Below, in pieces: positions 1 to 9,835 of a stretch of 64,000 bases of DNA (the stretch's first letter is position 1; every line of letters starts with the position of its first letter). A model generated the notes under the pieces. That model worked only from the letters and a program-made list of their open reading frames with translations, ran no database searches and was not told the origin of the DNA. The translations under genes were made by a program, and so were the position numbers. Origin of the DNA: an uncultured Pelagibacteraceae bacterium (GTDB lineage: Bacteria; Pseudomonadota; Alphaproteobacteria; Pelagibacterales; Pelagibacteraceae); contig CACOLA010000002.1 in assembly GCA_902627935.1 (NCBI GenBank), positions 186,001 through 250,000 on the forward strand. Direction: 5' to 3'.

Positions 1-1
1 A

Positions 2-433
2 ATTTTATTCTTAATTCTTTCAGCTTGTGGATATCAACCTATATATATGAATACAAGTTTAGATAACTTTGAATTCTCAAAAATTAACATCGAGGGTGAG
101 AATGATATTAATAAAAAACTTTTAAATTCTCTTATGTTAAAAGAAAATGTTGCAAATATTAATTTACCAGAACTATCTTTAAAAAGTTATTTTGAGGTCG
201 AAGAAACTTCTAAAAATACTAAAGGTCAAATAGAAACTTACAGATCTAAAATATTGGTAAACTTAACAATAAGTGAAAATAACGATATAATTAAAAATAA
301 AGTTTTTTCTGATCAATTTTCTTATAATAGAAAAAATAATAAATTTGAATTAATCGAATATCAAGCTGATATAAAAAATCAACTAATAAGCAAAATTATT
401 GAGGATATAATCTTATTTTTAAATATGAAATGA
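2..433 (+). CDS. lptE: LPS-assembly lipoprotein LptE, 5' end cut by window
   Basis: The frame is open from base 2 and encodes a hydrophobic stretch ending in a lipobox LSAC (bases 17-28) followed by GYQPIY, so the product is a lipoprotein of about 135 mature residues. LptE sits in the outer membrane, plugs the LptD barrel and helps move lipopolysaccharide to the surface. The CG[YF]xP[IL]Y start after the lipidated cysteine and the position directly before holA (4-base overlap) are typical of alphaproteobacterial lptE. The internal ATG at 47 is not the true start. The family is poorly conserved, so the call rests on lipobox plus context. Confidence 0.75.
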   Translation: MLFLILSACGYQPIYMNTSLDNFEFSKINIEGENDINKKLLNSLMLKENVANINLPELSLKSYFEVEETSKNTKGQIETYRSKILVNLTISENNDIIKNKVFSDQFSYNRKNNKFELIEYQADIKNQLISKIIEDIILFLNMK

Positions 434-1416
434 TAATTAAATATTTCAACTTAAAAAAGAGCTTAGAAAAACAAATAAATTTATATTTATTACATGGAAA
501 AAACTCTGGTTTAATAGAGGATACAATAAACAATATCTTTAAACCTAATTTTTCTAAAAATATTTTTTATTATGATGAATCAGAATTATTATCAAATATA
601 GAAATATTTAAAGAGAAAATATATAATGTGTCATTTTTCGAAAATGATAAACTAATTATTATCAATAGAGGCTCGGATAAACTAGTAAGTTTAATCAAAG
701 AATTAATTGAAAAGAAAACTAAAGATTTAAAAATTATTATAAAGTCTGATGCTTTAGAAAAAAAATCAAAATTAAGAAATTTGTTTGAAAAAAGCAATGA
801 AACAATCATAGTTCCTTTTTACGAGGATGACCATCAAACACTTATGAATATTGCTCAAAAGTTTTTTTCTCTAAAAAAAATAAAAATAACACCAGAAAAT
901 ATTAACTTGATTGTTAGTAAGTCGATGGGAAATCGAATTAACCTGAAAAATGAGTTAGAAAAAATTGATAATTTTAGTAAAAAAAAATTATCAATTAATC
1001 ATGAAGAAATATTAAAACTTACTAATTTGGCAGAAAATTATAATTTTTCTGAATTAGTAGATTCTTGTCTTGCAAAAAATAAAAAGAAAACTTTAAATAT
1101 CTTAAATGAAAATAATTCCTCGAATGATGAAAATATAATAATTATTAAAACATTCTTATTCAAATTAAAAAGATTGAAAAAAATCAAAGAAAAATTAGAA
1201 AATGAAAAAAATGCCGATCATATTATTTCATCATTTAGACCTCCCATCTTTTGGAAGGACAAAAATATAATCAAACAACAATTAGAGGTTTGGTCATTAA
1301 ATCAAATAAAAGCATTAATAAAGAAAGTAAATGATTTAGAACTTTTAATTAAAAAAAATTCTCTAATATCAAATCAATTAATCAACAATTTTATTCTAGA
1401 AAAAATAAAAAATTAA
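430..1416 (+). CDS. holA: DNA polymerase III subunit delta
   Basis: 328 residues, close to the usual delta length. Delta opens the beta sliding clamp as part of the DnaX clamp-loader complex. The N-terminal region shows the family-like start YLLHGKNSGLIEDTI (about residues 18-32), followed by a mixed alpha/beta region and a helical C-terminal collar typical of clamp loaders. The ATG overlaps the lptE stop by 4 bases, so the two are translationally coupled. The stop overlaps the convergent parB stop. The lptE-holA-parB order is standard in Alphaproteobacteria. The sequence is divergent and lysine/asparagine rich, as everywhere in this genome. Confidence 0.85.
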   Translation: MIIKYFNLKKSLEKQINLYLLHGKNSGLIEDTINNIFKPNFSKNIFYYDESELLSNIEIFKEKIYNVSFFENDKLIIINRGSDKLVSLIKELIEKKTKDLKIIIKSDALEKKSKLRNLFEKSNETIIVPFYEDDHQTLMNIAQKFFSLKKIKITPENINLIVSKSMGNRINLKNELEKIDNFSKKKLSINHEEILKLTNLAENYNFSELVDSCLAKNKKKTLNILNENNSSNDENIIIIKTFLFKLKRLKKIKEKLENEKNADHIISSFRPPIFWKDKNIIKQQLEVWSLNQIKALIKKVNDLELLIKKNSLISNQLINNFILEKIKN

Positions 1417-2255
1417 TAATTCTGCTTAATTATTTCAATAATTTTGTTTAATTGATCTATATCACTGTATGAGAATGTAATGGTACCTTTATTTCTTTTG
1501 CTATTTTTTATAATAACACTTAAACCAATTTTTTCTGATATTGAATTCTCTAACTCCTTAATATTTGCATCTTTAAATCTACTAATTTTATTTTTTTTGA
1601 TTTTAAATATCTTAACAAAACTTTCAGCTTGTCTTACAGACAATTTTTTTTCTACGATTTTGTCTGCGATAAAAGCAGCATTATCAAGACCTACTAAAAT
1701 TTTAGCATGACCTGCTGTAAGTTTTTTATTTTCAACTAGTTTTGTAACCTCATCTGGTAGAGTTAATAATCGTAACGAGTTCGTAATATAACTTCGACTC
1801 TTACCAATAAATTTAGATACTTTTTCTTGATCATAATTAAAATCATTAATTAATCTTTTATAACCTTGGGCTTCTTCGAACGGATTTAAATCGTGCCTCT
1901 GGACGTTTTCTACAATAGCAAATTCAAGAGATTTAAGATCATCAGCTTCTGTAATTACAACAGGTACATCATGCAAACCCGCTCTTTGAGCTGCTATCCA
2001 TCTTCTTTCACCTGCAATTATTTCAAACTTTTCTTTTTCAGTATCTGATTTCCTAACAATAATGGGTTGGATAATTCCTCTTTCAGAAATTGAATTAGTT
2101 AAATCCTTTAAATTTTCTTCATCAAAATTTTTACGAGGCTGATATTTGTTTGGTATCAAATGTGAAATAGATAATTTATTTTTTGTCTCTGATATTTTAG
2201 TTTCACCAATTAAGGATGATAAACCTCTTCCTAAACCCTTTTTTATCTTATTCAT
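1413..2255 (-). CDS. parB: Chromosome-partitioning protein ParB
   Basis: 280 residues. ParB loads at parS, spreads as a CTP-dependent clamp and with ParA segregates the origin region. The N-terminus has the GLGRGLSSLIGE signature, then the ParB/Srx domain with NKYQPRKNF and the CTP-binding motif GERRWIAAQRA (about residues 81-91), a helix-turn-helix region around residues 128-155, and a short C-terminal dimerisation part. It overlaps parA by one base and lies downstream of mnmG-rsmG-parA. A matching parS site is present inside rsmG (3632-3645). Confidence 0.95.
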   Translation of the reverse strand: MNKIKKGLGRGLSSLIGETKISETKNKLSISHLIPNKYQPRKNFDEENLKDLTNSISERGIIQPIIVRKSDTEKEKFEIIAGERRWIAAQRAGLHDVPVVITEADDLKSLEFAIVENVQRHDLNPFEEAQGYKRLINDFNYDQEKVSKFIGKSRSYITNSLRLLTLPDEVTKLVENKKLTAGHAKILVGLDNAAFIADKIVEKKLSVRQAESFVKIFKIKKNKISRFKDANIKELENSISEKIGLSVIIKNSKRNKGTITFSYSDIDQLNKIIEIIKQNY

Positions 2256-3049
2256 TAAGCAGCACTTCCTATTTTATTTTCTTGATTAATGAACTCACTT
2301 GTAAAACTGTAGTATGATTTACTTCCTGGACAATTTTTGTCATATATAAGAACTGGAACTCCATGTGACGGCGCTTCGGATAATCTTACATTTCGGGGGA
2401 TAACTGTTTGGTAAACTTTATCTTTAAAATAATCTCTAGCTTCTTGTTCAACTTGAGAAGAGAGTTTATTTCTTCGATCATACATTGTTAAAAGTATACC
2501 TTGTATGTCTAAATTTGGATTAAGATTTTTTTTAATTCTATCGATGGTTTTCATCAGTTGCGTTAAGCCCTCAAGTGCAAAAAATTCTGTTTGAAGTGGT
2601 ACTAATAAAGAGTTTGAAGCCACTAAAGCCATTACAGTTAGCAAACTGAGCGATGGTGGACAATCTATAAGTATATAATCGTATAATCCTTTAGAATCGT
2701 TTAAATATGAGGTTAATTTGACCTTTAATATAAATGCTCTATCACTATCACCGGCGGTCTCAACCTCTAATCCTGACAAATCTACATTTGATGATATTAA
2801 ATCAAGATTTTCAAAGTTTGTTTTTTTTATTACGTTTGAAATTGACATTGTCCCATTAAGTATTCCATAAATTGTTTGATCAGATTGAGAGTTGTTGGAT
2901 AATCCTAATCCTGTAGTAGCATTTCCTTGAGGATCTAGATCAATTACTAAAATTTTTTTACCAAGTTGAGATAACGCTGATGCTAGATTTATTACAGTTG
3001 TTGTTTTTCCGACCCCACCCTTTTGATTTATAATTGAAATTATTTTCAT
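2255..3049 (-). CDS. parA: Chromosome-partitioning ATPase ParA (Soj)
   Basis: 264 residues. This is a cytoplasmic, nucleoid-binding Walker-type ATPase whose ATP cycle is driven by ParB-parS complexes. The deviant Walker A motif KGGVGKTTT starts at about residue 10, with DLDPQGNATTGLG (A') and LIDCPPSLSLLT (Walker B region) following in the expected order. It lies between rsmG (4-base ATGA overlap) and parB (1-base overlap), the conserved origin-proximal par operon. Confidence 0.96.
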   Translation of the reverse strand: MKIISIINQKGGVGKTTTVINLASALSQLGKKILVIDLDPQGNATTGLGLSNNSQSDQTIYGILNGTMSISNVIKKTNFENLDLISSNVDLSGLEVETAGDSDRAFILKVKLTSYLNDSKGLYDYILIDCPPSLSLLTVMALVASNSLLVPLQTEFFALEGLTQLMKTIDRIKKNLNPNLDIQGILLTMYDRRNKLSSQVEQEARDYFKDKVYQTVIPRNVRLSEAPSHGVPVLIYDKNCPGSKSYYSFTSEFINQENKIGSAA

Positions 3050-3693
3050 GAAACTTTCTTTTTTATTTTTTTAATATTTAATATAAATGAGTCGTTACTC
3101 GTTAAACTTTTTTTTTCTTCGTAATCTAAATCCCACTCTTGAAGTGTTTCATTAAGAACTTTTCTTCCACTACTGCCCATAAAAAAAATAATATTTTTAT
3201 ATTTTTTAAAATTTTTATTAACCAGTTCTAAAATAACCGGCATTGGTTTAAAAGCCCTAGACATTATCGTTCCCGTTTCAATATCATTTAGAAAAAAAAT
3301 ATCTTTTTGAATAATTTGTGTATTTAAATCTAATTTTTTGGAAACTTCCCTTAGGAAAACACATTTGTGATAACTTTTTTCATATAGGTTTACTCTCATA
3401 TTATTTCTTATTTTTTTCATCACTATTGCCACTATTAAACCAGGCATACCACCCCCTGAGCCTAAATCTGAGGTTGTATTACTATTTAAATCAACATAAT
3501 CAATTATTTGTGCAGAATCTATTATATGTCGCTCCCTAATTACCTCTTTTTCGATTGTTTTTTTGCTTATTATGTTAATCTCCTGATTTTTTTGTTGTAT
3601 CATTGAGATTAAGCTCTCTAACTCATTACAAGTTTCACGTGAAACATTTAAATTGGAAATTTTAGAGTAAGAATTTAAAATTAAGTTGTCCAT
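3046..3693 (-). CDS. rsmG: 16S rRNA (guanine-527-N7)-methyltransferase RsmG
   Basis: 215 residues. The enzyme methylates N7 of G527 of 16S rRNA using S-adenosylmethionine. The SAM-binding loop is visible as DLGSGGGMPGLIVAI (about residues 76-90), and the family motif NVSRET lies near residues 15-20. The DNA coding for NVSRET is itself a perfect parS palindrome, a feature of gidB genes next to the origin in other Alphaproteobacteria. The gene is coupled to mnmG by a 1-base overlap and to parA by a 4-base overlap. Confidence 0.94.
   Translation of the reverse strand: MDNLILNSYSKISNLNVSRETCNELESLISMIQQKNQEINIISKKTIEKEVIRERHIIDSAQIIDYVDLNSNTTSDLGSGGGMPGLIVAIVMKKIRNNMRVNLYEKSYHKCVFLREVSKKLDLNTQIIQKDIFFLNDIETGTIMSRAFKPMPVILELVNKNFKKYKNIIFFMGSSGRKVLNETLQEWDLDYEEKKSLTSNDSFILNIKKIKKKVS
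3632..3645. promoter_or_regulatory. parS: parS centromere site inside rsmG
   Basis: GTTTCACGTGAAAC is an exact 14-base palindrome matching the core of the parS consensus. It is embedded in the rsmG coding sequence, 0.6-2.2 kb from parA and parB and about 8.3 kb from the proposed oriC. ParB is expected to load here. I saw only this exact copy in the window. Confidence 0.93.
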
Positions 3694-5564
3694 TAAGCTA
3701 TATGCTTAATAGACTTTCTTTTGACATGTGACAACAAAATATATACAGCTGCAGGAGTAATTCCATCGATTCTGAGAGCTTGACCCATAGTTTTTGGCTT
3801 TATTTCCTTAAACTTTGCCTTTACCTCATTAGATAATCCAGAAAATTGATCATAATCAATACTTTCAGGTATAGATAGATTTTCATCCCTTTTAAAAGCT
3901 ATTATATCAGCTTTTTGTTTTTTCAAATATCCACGATAATGTGAATTGATTTCTAGCTGCTCATCTATTTCTATGCCATAATATTGGATTTCAGGCCAAA
4001 TACCTCTTATTTTAGCCATATCGACATTTTTTTGAGCTAAAATTTCCTCTGCTGATCTAAAAACCCCGTCTTTAGCGATTTTAATTCCAAAATGATCTGC
4101 TTTAGATGGGGAAATGTTTAAATTAGACATTTGAAAAGAAATTTTACCCAATTTCTCAAATTTGTCCTCAAATATTCTTTGCCTATAATTGGATATTAGT
4201 CCTATTTTAATTCCCTTATTAGTAAGCCTTAAATCTGCATTATCAGATCGGAGACTTAATCTATACTCAGCTCGAGATGTAAACATCCTATAAGGCTCAG
4301 CAACACCCTTAGTTACTAAATCGTCAATCATGACTCCGATATATGCATCTGAACGATCCAAAATAAAAGGCTCCATATTTTTTAAGGATAGGGCAGCATT
4401 AATCCCAGCTATAAGACCTTGCGCTGCAGCTTCTTCATATCCAGTGGTTCCATTGATTTGACCAGCAAGATATAAGTTTTTAATTTTTTTGGTTTCCAAT
4501 GTAAGAAAAAGTTCTCTAGGATCTACATAATCATATTCTATAGCATAACCTGGTCTAATCACTTTAACATTCTCTAAACCACTGATATTGTTAAGAATTT
4601 CATGCTGAACAACCTCAGGTAATGATGTAGAAATCCCGTTTGGGTAAATTGTATGGTCATTTAGGCCTTCTGGCTCTAAAAATATCTGATGTCTAGTCTT
4701 ATCTGAAAATTTTACTATTTTATCTTCAATCGAAGGACAATATCTAGGTCCTACACCCTGAATACTTCCAGAGTACATAGCGCTTTTAGATAAATTTTTT
4801 TCAATTATCCTATGAACCTTTTCGTTCGTATAAGTCATCGAACATGAAACTTGATTATTTAAATTTGTTTTAGTTAAGAAAGAAAAAAAATAAGGATCAT
4901 CATCTGCAAATTGTTTTTCGAGGTTTACAAAATTTATAGATCTAGAATCCAATCTTGGAGGTGTGCCAGTTTTTAATCTACCAATTTTAAAATTATATTT
5001 CTGTAATTGTTCGCTTAAACCTGTACTTGGCTTTTCATTAAATCGACCAGCAGGTGTTTTCTCATCTCCAATATGTATCAATCCGTTTAAAAATGTTCCG
5101 GTTGTTAGAATTAACTTGTTGCAACTTACATTGTTACCATTTAGCGTCTCAAACCCACTTATTTGATTATTCTTAAAAATAAACTTAATAACAGGATCTG
5201 AAAAAATCGTTAAATTACAATAGTTTACAAGTTTTTCTTGCATATATTTACGATATAATGATCTATCAGATTGAGTTCTTGGTCCTCTAACAGCTGGTCC
5301 TCTGCTTCTGTTTAACAGTCTAAATTGTATTCCAGACTTATCGGCCACGTCAGCCATTACTCCATCTAAAGCATCAATTTCTCTAACCAAATGACCTTTG
5401 CCTAAACCGCCGATAGCAGGATTACATGACATTTCACCTATGGTATTTTTATTATGAGTGAATAGGGCAGTGTTAATTCCAAGTCGAGCAGATGCAGCTG
5501 CTGCTTCACAACCTGCATGTCCTCCACCAATTACTACTACGTCATAAGATAAATCTTTTTTCAT
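3693..5564 (-). CDS. mnmG: tRNA uridine-34 carboxymethylaminomethyl-modifying enzyme MnmG
   Basis: 623 residues, the normal length. With MnmE it forms the complex that installs the cmnm5 group on U34 of certain tRNAs, using FAD, NADH, methylene-tetrahydrofolate and glycine. The FAD dinucleotide motif [10 protein letters not shown] is at about residues 13-22; [20 protein letters not shown] and the C-terminal MnmE-binding helical domain ending in LLSHVKRK are also present. It is the first gene of mnmG-rsmG-parA-parB; mnmE lies 116 bases upstream on the same strand. Confidence 0.97.
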   Translation of the reverse strand: MKKDLSYDVVVIGGGHAGCEAAAASARLGINTALFTHNKNTIGEMSCNPAIGGLGKGHLVREIDALDGVMADVADKSGIQFRLLNRSRGPAVRGPRTQSDRSLYRKYMQEKLVNYCNLTIFSDPVIKFIFKNNQISGFETLNGNNVSCNKLILTTGTFLNGLIHIGDEKTPAGRFNEKPSTGLSEQLQKYNFKIGRLKTGTPPRLDSRSINFVNLEKQFADDDPYFFSFLTKTNLNNQVSCSMTYTNEKVHRIIEKNLSKSAMYSGSIQGVGPRYCPSIEDKIVKFSDKTRHQIFLEPEGLNDHTIYPNGISTSLPEVVQHEILNNISGLENVKVIRPGYAIEYDYVDPRELFLTLETKKIKNLYLAGQINGTTGYEEAAAQGLIAGINAALSLKNMEPFILDRSDAYIGVMIDDLVTKGVAEPYRMFTSRAEYRLSLRSDNADLRLTNKGIKIGLISNYRQRIFEDKFEKLGKISFQMSNLNISPSKADHFGIKIAKDGVFRSAEEILAQKNVDMAKIRGIWPEIQYYGIEIDEQLEINSHYRGYLKKQKADIIAFKRDENLSIPESIDYDQFSGLSNEVKAKFKEIKPKTMGQALRIDGITPAAVYILLSHVKRKSIKHIA

Positions 5565-5680
5565 GGGGTAAATTTATATTCGATTAAAATATTTACAAGA
5601 TTTGAGTTTTTTTTCTTAAATAAGCTATATTTATCAACAAAAATCGTGAAAAAGAGGCTAAAAATCAAGCAAAATTGGTA

Positions 5681-7012
5681 TTATTTTCCAATACAAAAAT
5701 CGTTGAAAATACTGCCTAATATCTCCTCCACATCGACTTTTCCAACAATCATGCCCAAATGTCTTGTAGCTAACCTTATATCTTCAGCCGCTTTATCAAA
5801 ATCGTTTTTAGTTTTTTTATCCAAAAAATTTTTTAAATGATCTGCGCATTGTACTAAATGTTGTCTATGTCTTTCTCGAGTGATTAAGATATCTTCTTCA
5901 GTTATAAATTTATCCCTTAAATAATTTTTTATTTTTGAAATCAACTCATCTAAGTTTAGGTTGTCTTTTAATGAAATAAGAACATGATTAAGTTTTAGAA
6001 TTTTTGGATCTAGCTTATCTTTAAGAAGATCTGATTTATTAATAACTAATATCGCATCATTTTTTAGTAAATCATTCAAAAAACCCCTTAAATCAATACT
6101 TTTAGCATCAACTACTACTAATTTTAAATCAGCATTCTCTGCTTTTTTAAGGGACAATCTTATTCCTTTTTTCTCAATTTCATCTTTTGACTCTCTTATA
6201 CCGGCAGTGTCAGAAATAATAACGGGATACCCATCTATATTTAAATGTGTTTCAACAACATCTCTTGTTGTACCAGCAATCTCAGAGACTATAGCAACTT
6301 CTCTGTTTGATAAATTATTTATTAAACTAGACTTACCTGCATTAGTTGGTCCCACGATTGCAATTTTAAAACCTTCACGGATTATCTCTCCAACTTTTTG
6401 ATCATTCAGAATTTTATTAATTTTATTTAATACATCTAAAGAATCTTGTTTTATTTTTTTCAAATTATCTTCTGGTAAATCTTCTTCAGGAAAATCTATT
6501 TTTGCCTCAACAAATGATAAAATTTTTAATAATTTTTCTCTTAGGTCATTAAATATCTCTGAGCTTTCTCCTCTCATAATTTTTACAGCTTGTAATCTTT
6601 GAATTTCAGTTTCAGCAGATATCAAGTCTGCTATACTCTCGGCTTTTAGCAAATTTATTTTTCCATTTTGAAATGCAAGCTTTGTAAATTCTCCAGGCTC
6701 GGCCAATCTACAATTTTTGATTTTTGAAATCTCTTTTTGGACAGCCAAAACTACAGCTTTTCCTCCGTGTACATGGATTTCGGCCATATCCTCCCCTGTG
6801 TAGCTCTCAGGCCCTGGAAACCATATTATTATGCCTTCATCAATAAGCTCAGAAGTGTTGATATTGTTTATTTTTCGAAGGGTGGCCACTCTCGGTTGTG
6901 GAATTTCTTTTCCTGTAAGGGATTTAATCACTTTTGATGCTTCAGGTCCTGAAATTCTAATTATTGCAACTCCAGAAACACCTGGACCAGTTGATAGAGC
7001 ATAAATAGTCAT
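5681..7012 (-). CDS. mnmE: tRNA modification GTPase MnmE (TrmE)
   Basis: 443 residues. It is the partner of MnmG in U34 tRNA modification. The N-terminal folate-binding domain begins MTIYALSTGPGVSGVAIIR. The inserted G domain shows P-loop GPTNAGKSSL (about residue 221), the G3 region DTAG and NKSD. The C-terminus ends FCIGK with the conserved CIGK cysteine. The spacer to mnmG is 116 bases with no visible gene. In many Alphaproteobacteria the next gene upstream is rho; here a sulfotransferase gene intervenes. Confidence 0.96.
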   Translation of the reverse strand: MTIYALSTGPGVSGVAIIRISGPEASKVIKSLTGKEIPQPRVATLRKINNINTSELIDEGIIIWFPGPESYTGEDMAEIHVHGGKAVVLAVQKEISKIKNCRLAEPGEFTKLAFQNGKINLLKAESIADLISAETEIQRLQAVKIMRGESSEIFNDLREKLLKILSFVEAKIDFPEEDLPEDNLKKIKQDSLDVLNKINKILNDQKVGEIIREGFKIAIVGPTNAGKSSLINNLSNREVAIVSEIAGTTRDVVETHLNIDGYPVIISDTAGIRESKDEIEKKGIRLSLKKAENADLKLVVVDAKSIDLRGFLNDLLKNDAILVINKSDLLKDKLDPKILKLNHVLISLKDNLNLDELISKIKNYLRDKFITEEDILITRERHRQHLVQCADHLKNFLDKKTKNDFDKAAEDIRLATRHLGMIVGKVDVEEILGSIFNDFCIGK

Positions 7013-7071
7013 ATTAGTTTTTAATATACATAAAATTAGAAGTTTTTGTTAGTACTAACTAATATATATTT

Positions 7072-7917
7072 ATGATAATTTGGCTTGCTTCATATCCAAA
7101 AAGCGGAAATACATGGATTAGAATATTTTTAACTAATTTGTTATTTACTGAAGAAAAATCTCAGTTAGATATAAACAAAAAAGGTATTATTCAGTTTCCA
7201 TTAAGATCTCATTTTGCAAATTTAGTTGATAACTCCCTAGATTTGGAAGAAATTACAAACAAATGTATTTCTGCACAAAACAGAATTAATTCGGACAGCA
7301 AAATAAAAATTTTTAAAACACATAGCGCCCTTTGGAAACAACCCAGTACAGGAAAATCATTTACAAACTTACAAAATACACAAGGAATAATTCATATTGT
7401 TAGAGATCCGAGAAATGTCATAACATCTGTATTAGATTATTTTAATATGAAGAATTACGAAGAAGCCTATAAATTTCTAATTAATTCTGATAATATTCTT
7501 GGTGGAGATGAACGTGATAATGGAGTTCCAACTATAATCTCTTCTTGGTCAAATCACTATAATTCTTGGAAACATTTTAACAAAAATTACTTACTAATTA
7601 AATATGAAGACTTGATTAAAGAACCAGAAAGAGAATTTTTTAAAATAACAAACTTTTTAACATCAATTACAGAATTTAATTTTAACAAACAAAAAATTTT
7701 AAAAACCATTGATGCTTGTAATTTTGAAAATTTTACAAAACAAGAAGGAAAGTCGGGGTTTATTTATAATTCAATAACAAATAAAAATCTTAATAAAAAA
7801 TTTTTTAGGCTAGGCCCCAAAAATAATTGGCAAATTTTACTAGATTCTAAAATAAGACAAAGTATTGAAACTTCTTTCAAACTTGAAATGGAAGAACTTG
7901 AATATTTGCCTAATTAA
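7072..7917 (+). CDS. PAPS-dependent sulfotransferase family protein (copy 1)
   Basis: 281 residues. Sulfotransferase-fold proteins move a sulfuryl group from 3'-phosphoadenylyl sulfate to a hydroxyl or amine. The 5'-phosphosulfate-binding motif SYPKSGNTW is at residues 7-15 and the 3'-phosphate-binding motif [11 protein letters not shown] is near residue 110. [10 protein letters not shown] segment and the central KYEDL motif also match the family. The substrate is unknown. It is paralogous to the gene at 33257. It sits on the opposite strand between mnmE and rho, and its stop overlaps the rho stop by 4 bases, so it looks inserted into an otherwise conserved block. Confidence 0.85.
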   Translation: MIIWLASYPKSGNTWIRIFLTNLLFTEEKSQLDINKKGIIQFPLRSHFANLVDNSLDLEEITNKCISAQNRINSDSKIKIFKTHSALWKQPSTGKSFTNLQNTQGIIHIVRDPRNVITSVLDYFNMKNYEEAYKFLINSDNILGGDERDNGVPTIISSWSNHYNSWKHFNKNYLLIKYEDLIKEPEREFFKITNFLTSITEFNFNKQKILKTIDACNFENFTKQEGKSGFIYNSITNKNLNKKFFRLGPKNNWQILLDSKIRQSIETSFKLEMEELEYLPN

Positions 7918-9182
7918 GCTGGCTTGTTCATCGAATTAAAGAACTCAGAATTATTCTTTGTATCCTTTAATTTCGAACTAATGAACTCAATTGCATCCAT
8001 TGTGCCCATCGGAGCTATAATTCTTCTTAGAACATTCATCTTTTGTAAATCATTTTTATCAAATAACAATTCTTCTCTTCTAGTCCCAGATTTTGTTATA
8101 TCTATAGCTGGATAAATTCTTTTATCAGCGATCTTCCTATCTAAAACAGTTTCACTGTTACCTGTTCCCTTAAATTCTTCGAAAATTACTTCGTCCATTC
8201 TGCTTCCAGTGTCAATTAATGCTGTTGAGATAATAGTAAGAGATCCACCTTCCTCTATATTTCTAGCTGCACCAAAAAATCTTTTAGGCCTTTGAAGTGC
8301 ATTAGCGTCAACACCCCCTGTTAATACTTTTCCTGAACTAGGTATTACAGCATTATATGCTCTTCCGAGCCTTGTTATAGAGTCTAAAAGAATTACTACG
8401 TCTTTTTTGTGTTCTGTTAATCTTTTTGCTTTTTCAATTACCATTTCAGCAACGGCAACATGTCGTTGTGCAGGTTCATCAAAAGTTGAGCTAATTACTT
8501 CACCTTTTACAGTTCTTTGCATGTCGGTAACTTCCTCCGGTCTTTCATCAATTAAAAGAACGATTAAATAACATTCTGGATAATTTTTTGCTATTGAGTT
8601 AGCTATGCTTTGCAAAATCATAGTTTTCCCAGCTTTGGGTGGTGAAATTATGATAGAACGTTGTCCCTTTCCTATTGGACTGACTAAATCTATCAATCTA
8701 GGGGTAAGATCTGGCTTTTTCTCAACTTTTGTCGTCTCTACTTCCATCACTAATTGTTTGTCTGGATATAAAGGAGTTAAGTTATCAAAAGCAATTTTGT
8801 GTCTTGATTTGTCTGGTTCTTCAAAATTAATTTTACTAACTTGAAGGAGAGCAAAATATCTTTCACCCTCTTTGGGTGCTCTTACTGGTCCCTCAACAGT
8901 ATCCCCTGTTCTAAGACCAAATTTTCTGATTTGGCTTGGACTCACATAAATATCGTCTGGTCCAGGCAAATAGTTTGATTCCATGGCTCTTAAAAAACCA
9001 AATCCATCTTGTAATAATTGCAGCACACCTGCGCCTGTAATTTCCTCCTTTTCAGCTACTTTTTTTAAAATAGCAAAAAGAATTTCTTGCTTTCTTAAAG
9101 TACTGGCATTTTCTATCCCAAGCTCCTCCGCTTGAGTAATAAGCTGTTCAGATGATTTAAGTTTTAGTTCTTGTATGTTCAT
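7914..9182 (-). CDS. rho: Transcription termination factor Rho
   Basis: 422 residues, normal length. Rho is the hexameric RNA helicase that ends untranslated transcripts. The N-terminal RNA-binding cold-shock-like domain includes GFGFLR; the motor domain has Walker A PPKAGKT (about residues 183-189), Walker [17 protein letters not shown] and the Q/R-loop region. It follows the hem genes on the same strand, as in many Alphaproteobacteria, with a 125-base leader that carries a hairpin. Few strong intrinsic terminators are visible in the window, so Rho probably matters greatly here. Confidence 0.97.
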   Translation of the reverse strand: MNIQELKLKSSEQLITQAEELGIENASTLRKQEILFAILKKVAEKEEITGAGVLQLLQDGFGFLRAMESNYLPGPDDIYVSPSQIRKFGLRTGDTVEGPVRAPKEGERYFALLQVSKINFEEPDKSRHKIAFDNLTPLYPDKQLVMEVETTKVEKKPDLTPRLIDLVSPIGKGQRSIIISPPKAGKTMILQSIANSIAKNYPECYLIVLLIDERPEEVTDMQRTVKGEVISSTFDEPAQRHVAVAEMVIEKAKRLTEHKKDVVILLDSITRLGRAYNAVIPSSGKVLTGGVDANALQRPKRFFGAARNIEEGGSLTIISTALIDTGSRMDEVIFEEFKGTGNSETVLDRKIADKRIYPAIDITKSGTRREELLFDKNDLQKMNVLRRIIAPMGTMDAIEFISSKLKDTKNNSEFFNSMNKPA

Positions 9183-9281
9183 GATTAAAAATTATTAAGG
9201 ACTTAATAATAGTTATAATATATATACTATTACAACTTTTACAAGAGTGTTCCTGTGTTTTTGGAAAGCATTAAAAACATC

Positions 9282-9295
9282 AGCCTTTTAAGGCT
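9282..9295 (-). terminator. Weak hairpin after the hem genes
   Basis: AGCCTTTTAAGGCT is a perfect short palindrome in the spacer between hemG and rho. On the minus strand it is followed after four bases by TTTTT. It could be a weak intrinsic terminator of the hem transcript or part of a rho leader; the stem is only six base pairs with almost no loop, so support is limited. Confidence 0.35.
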
Positions 9296-9307
9296 TTTCA
9301 GCGTATT

Positions 9308-9826
9308 TTAACCTAATTCTTTTGCAAATTCATCTACTTTTGACCAATCTGTAAATTCATAAGATTGGGATGTGTCCGTTGGGCCGTTTGTTAAAAACAT
9401 AATGAATTTAATAACATATTTATCAAGGAAACCATAATTTGGATAATCTACTCTGCCAGCAAACACTCCAATTTTTTTTGGTCTCCAATTAGAAATTTTT
9501 AAAAATTTTTTAATATAGGGATTGGTTTCTGGAGTATCTTTTTTTAATTTTCTAGCAACAACATTTACAGAAAAAAAAACACTTTGTTTTTGATCTAAAA
9601 CACTCTTATTTAATCTAATAAATTTATAGAGCTTTTTAGAGTGTTTTCCATATCTAATACTAGCTCCTATAATTATTTTATTATAGGTTGACAGATCAAG
9701 CTTTGTTGCATCATCCAACGATACGATTTCAGTCTCATTATTTTTGTCTAAAGAATTTGATATTCGATTACAAATAGATTTTGTATGTCCATCTGTACTA
9801 GAATAAACTATTAAAGTGCTATGCAT
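9308..9826 (-). CDS. hemG: HemG-type flavodoxin, protoporphyrinogen IX dehydrogenase
   Basis: 172 residues. HemG is an FMN flavodoxin-like enzyme that oxidises protoporphyrinogen IX and passes electrons to membrane quinones. The FMN phosphate loop is at the start, VYSSTDGHTKSI (residues 7-18), followed by IIIGASIRYGKHSKKLYKFI and FSVNVVARK, which match HemG proteins better than plain flavodoxins. The position directly downstream of hemH and hemE supports a haem role. The other common alphaproteobacterial enzyme, HemJ, usually lies next to hemE/rho and is absent here. Confidence 0.8.
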   Translation of the reverse strand: MHSTLIVYSSTDGHTKSICNRISNSLDKNNETEIVSLDDATKLDLSTYNKIIIGASIRYGKHSKKLYKFIRLNKSVLDQKQSVFFSVNVVARKLKKDTPETNPYIKKFLKISNWRPKKIGVFAGRVDYPNYGFLDKYVIKFIMFLTNGPTDTSQSYEFTDWSKVDEFAKELG

Positions 9827-9835
9827 ATTAGAATG

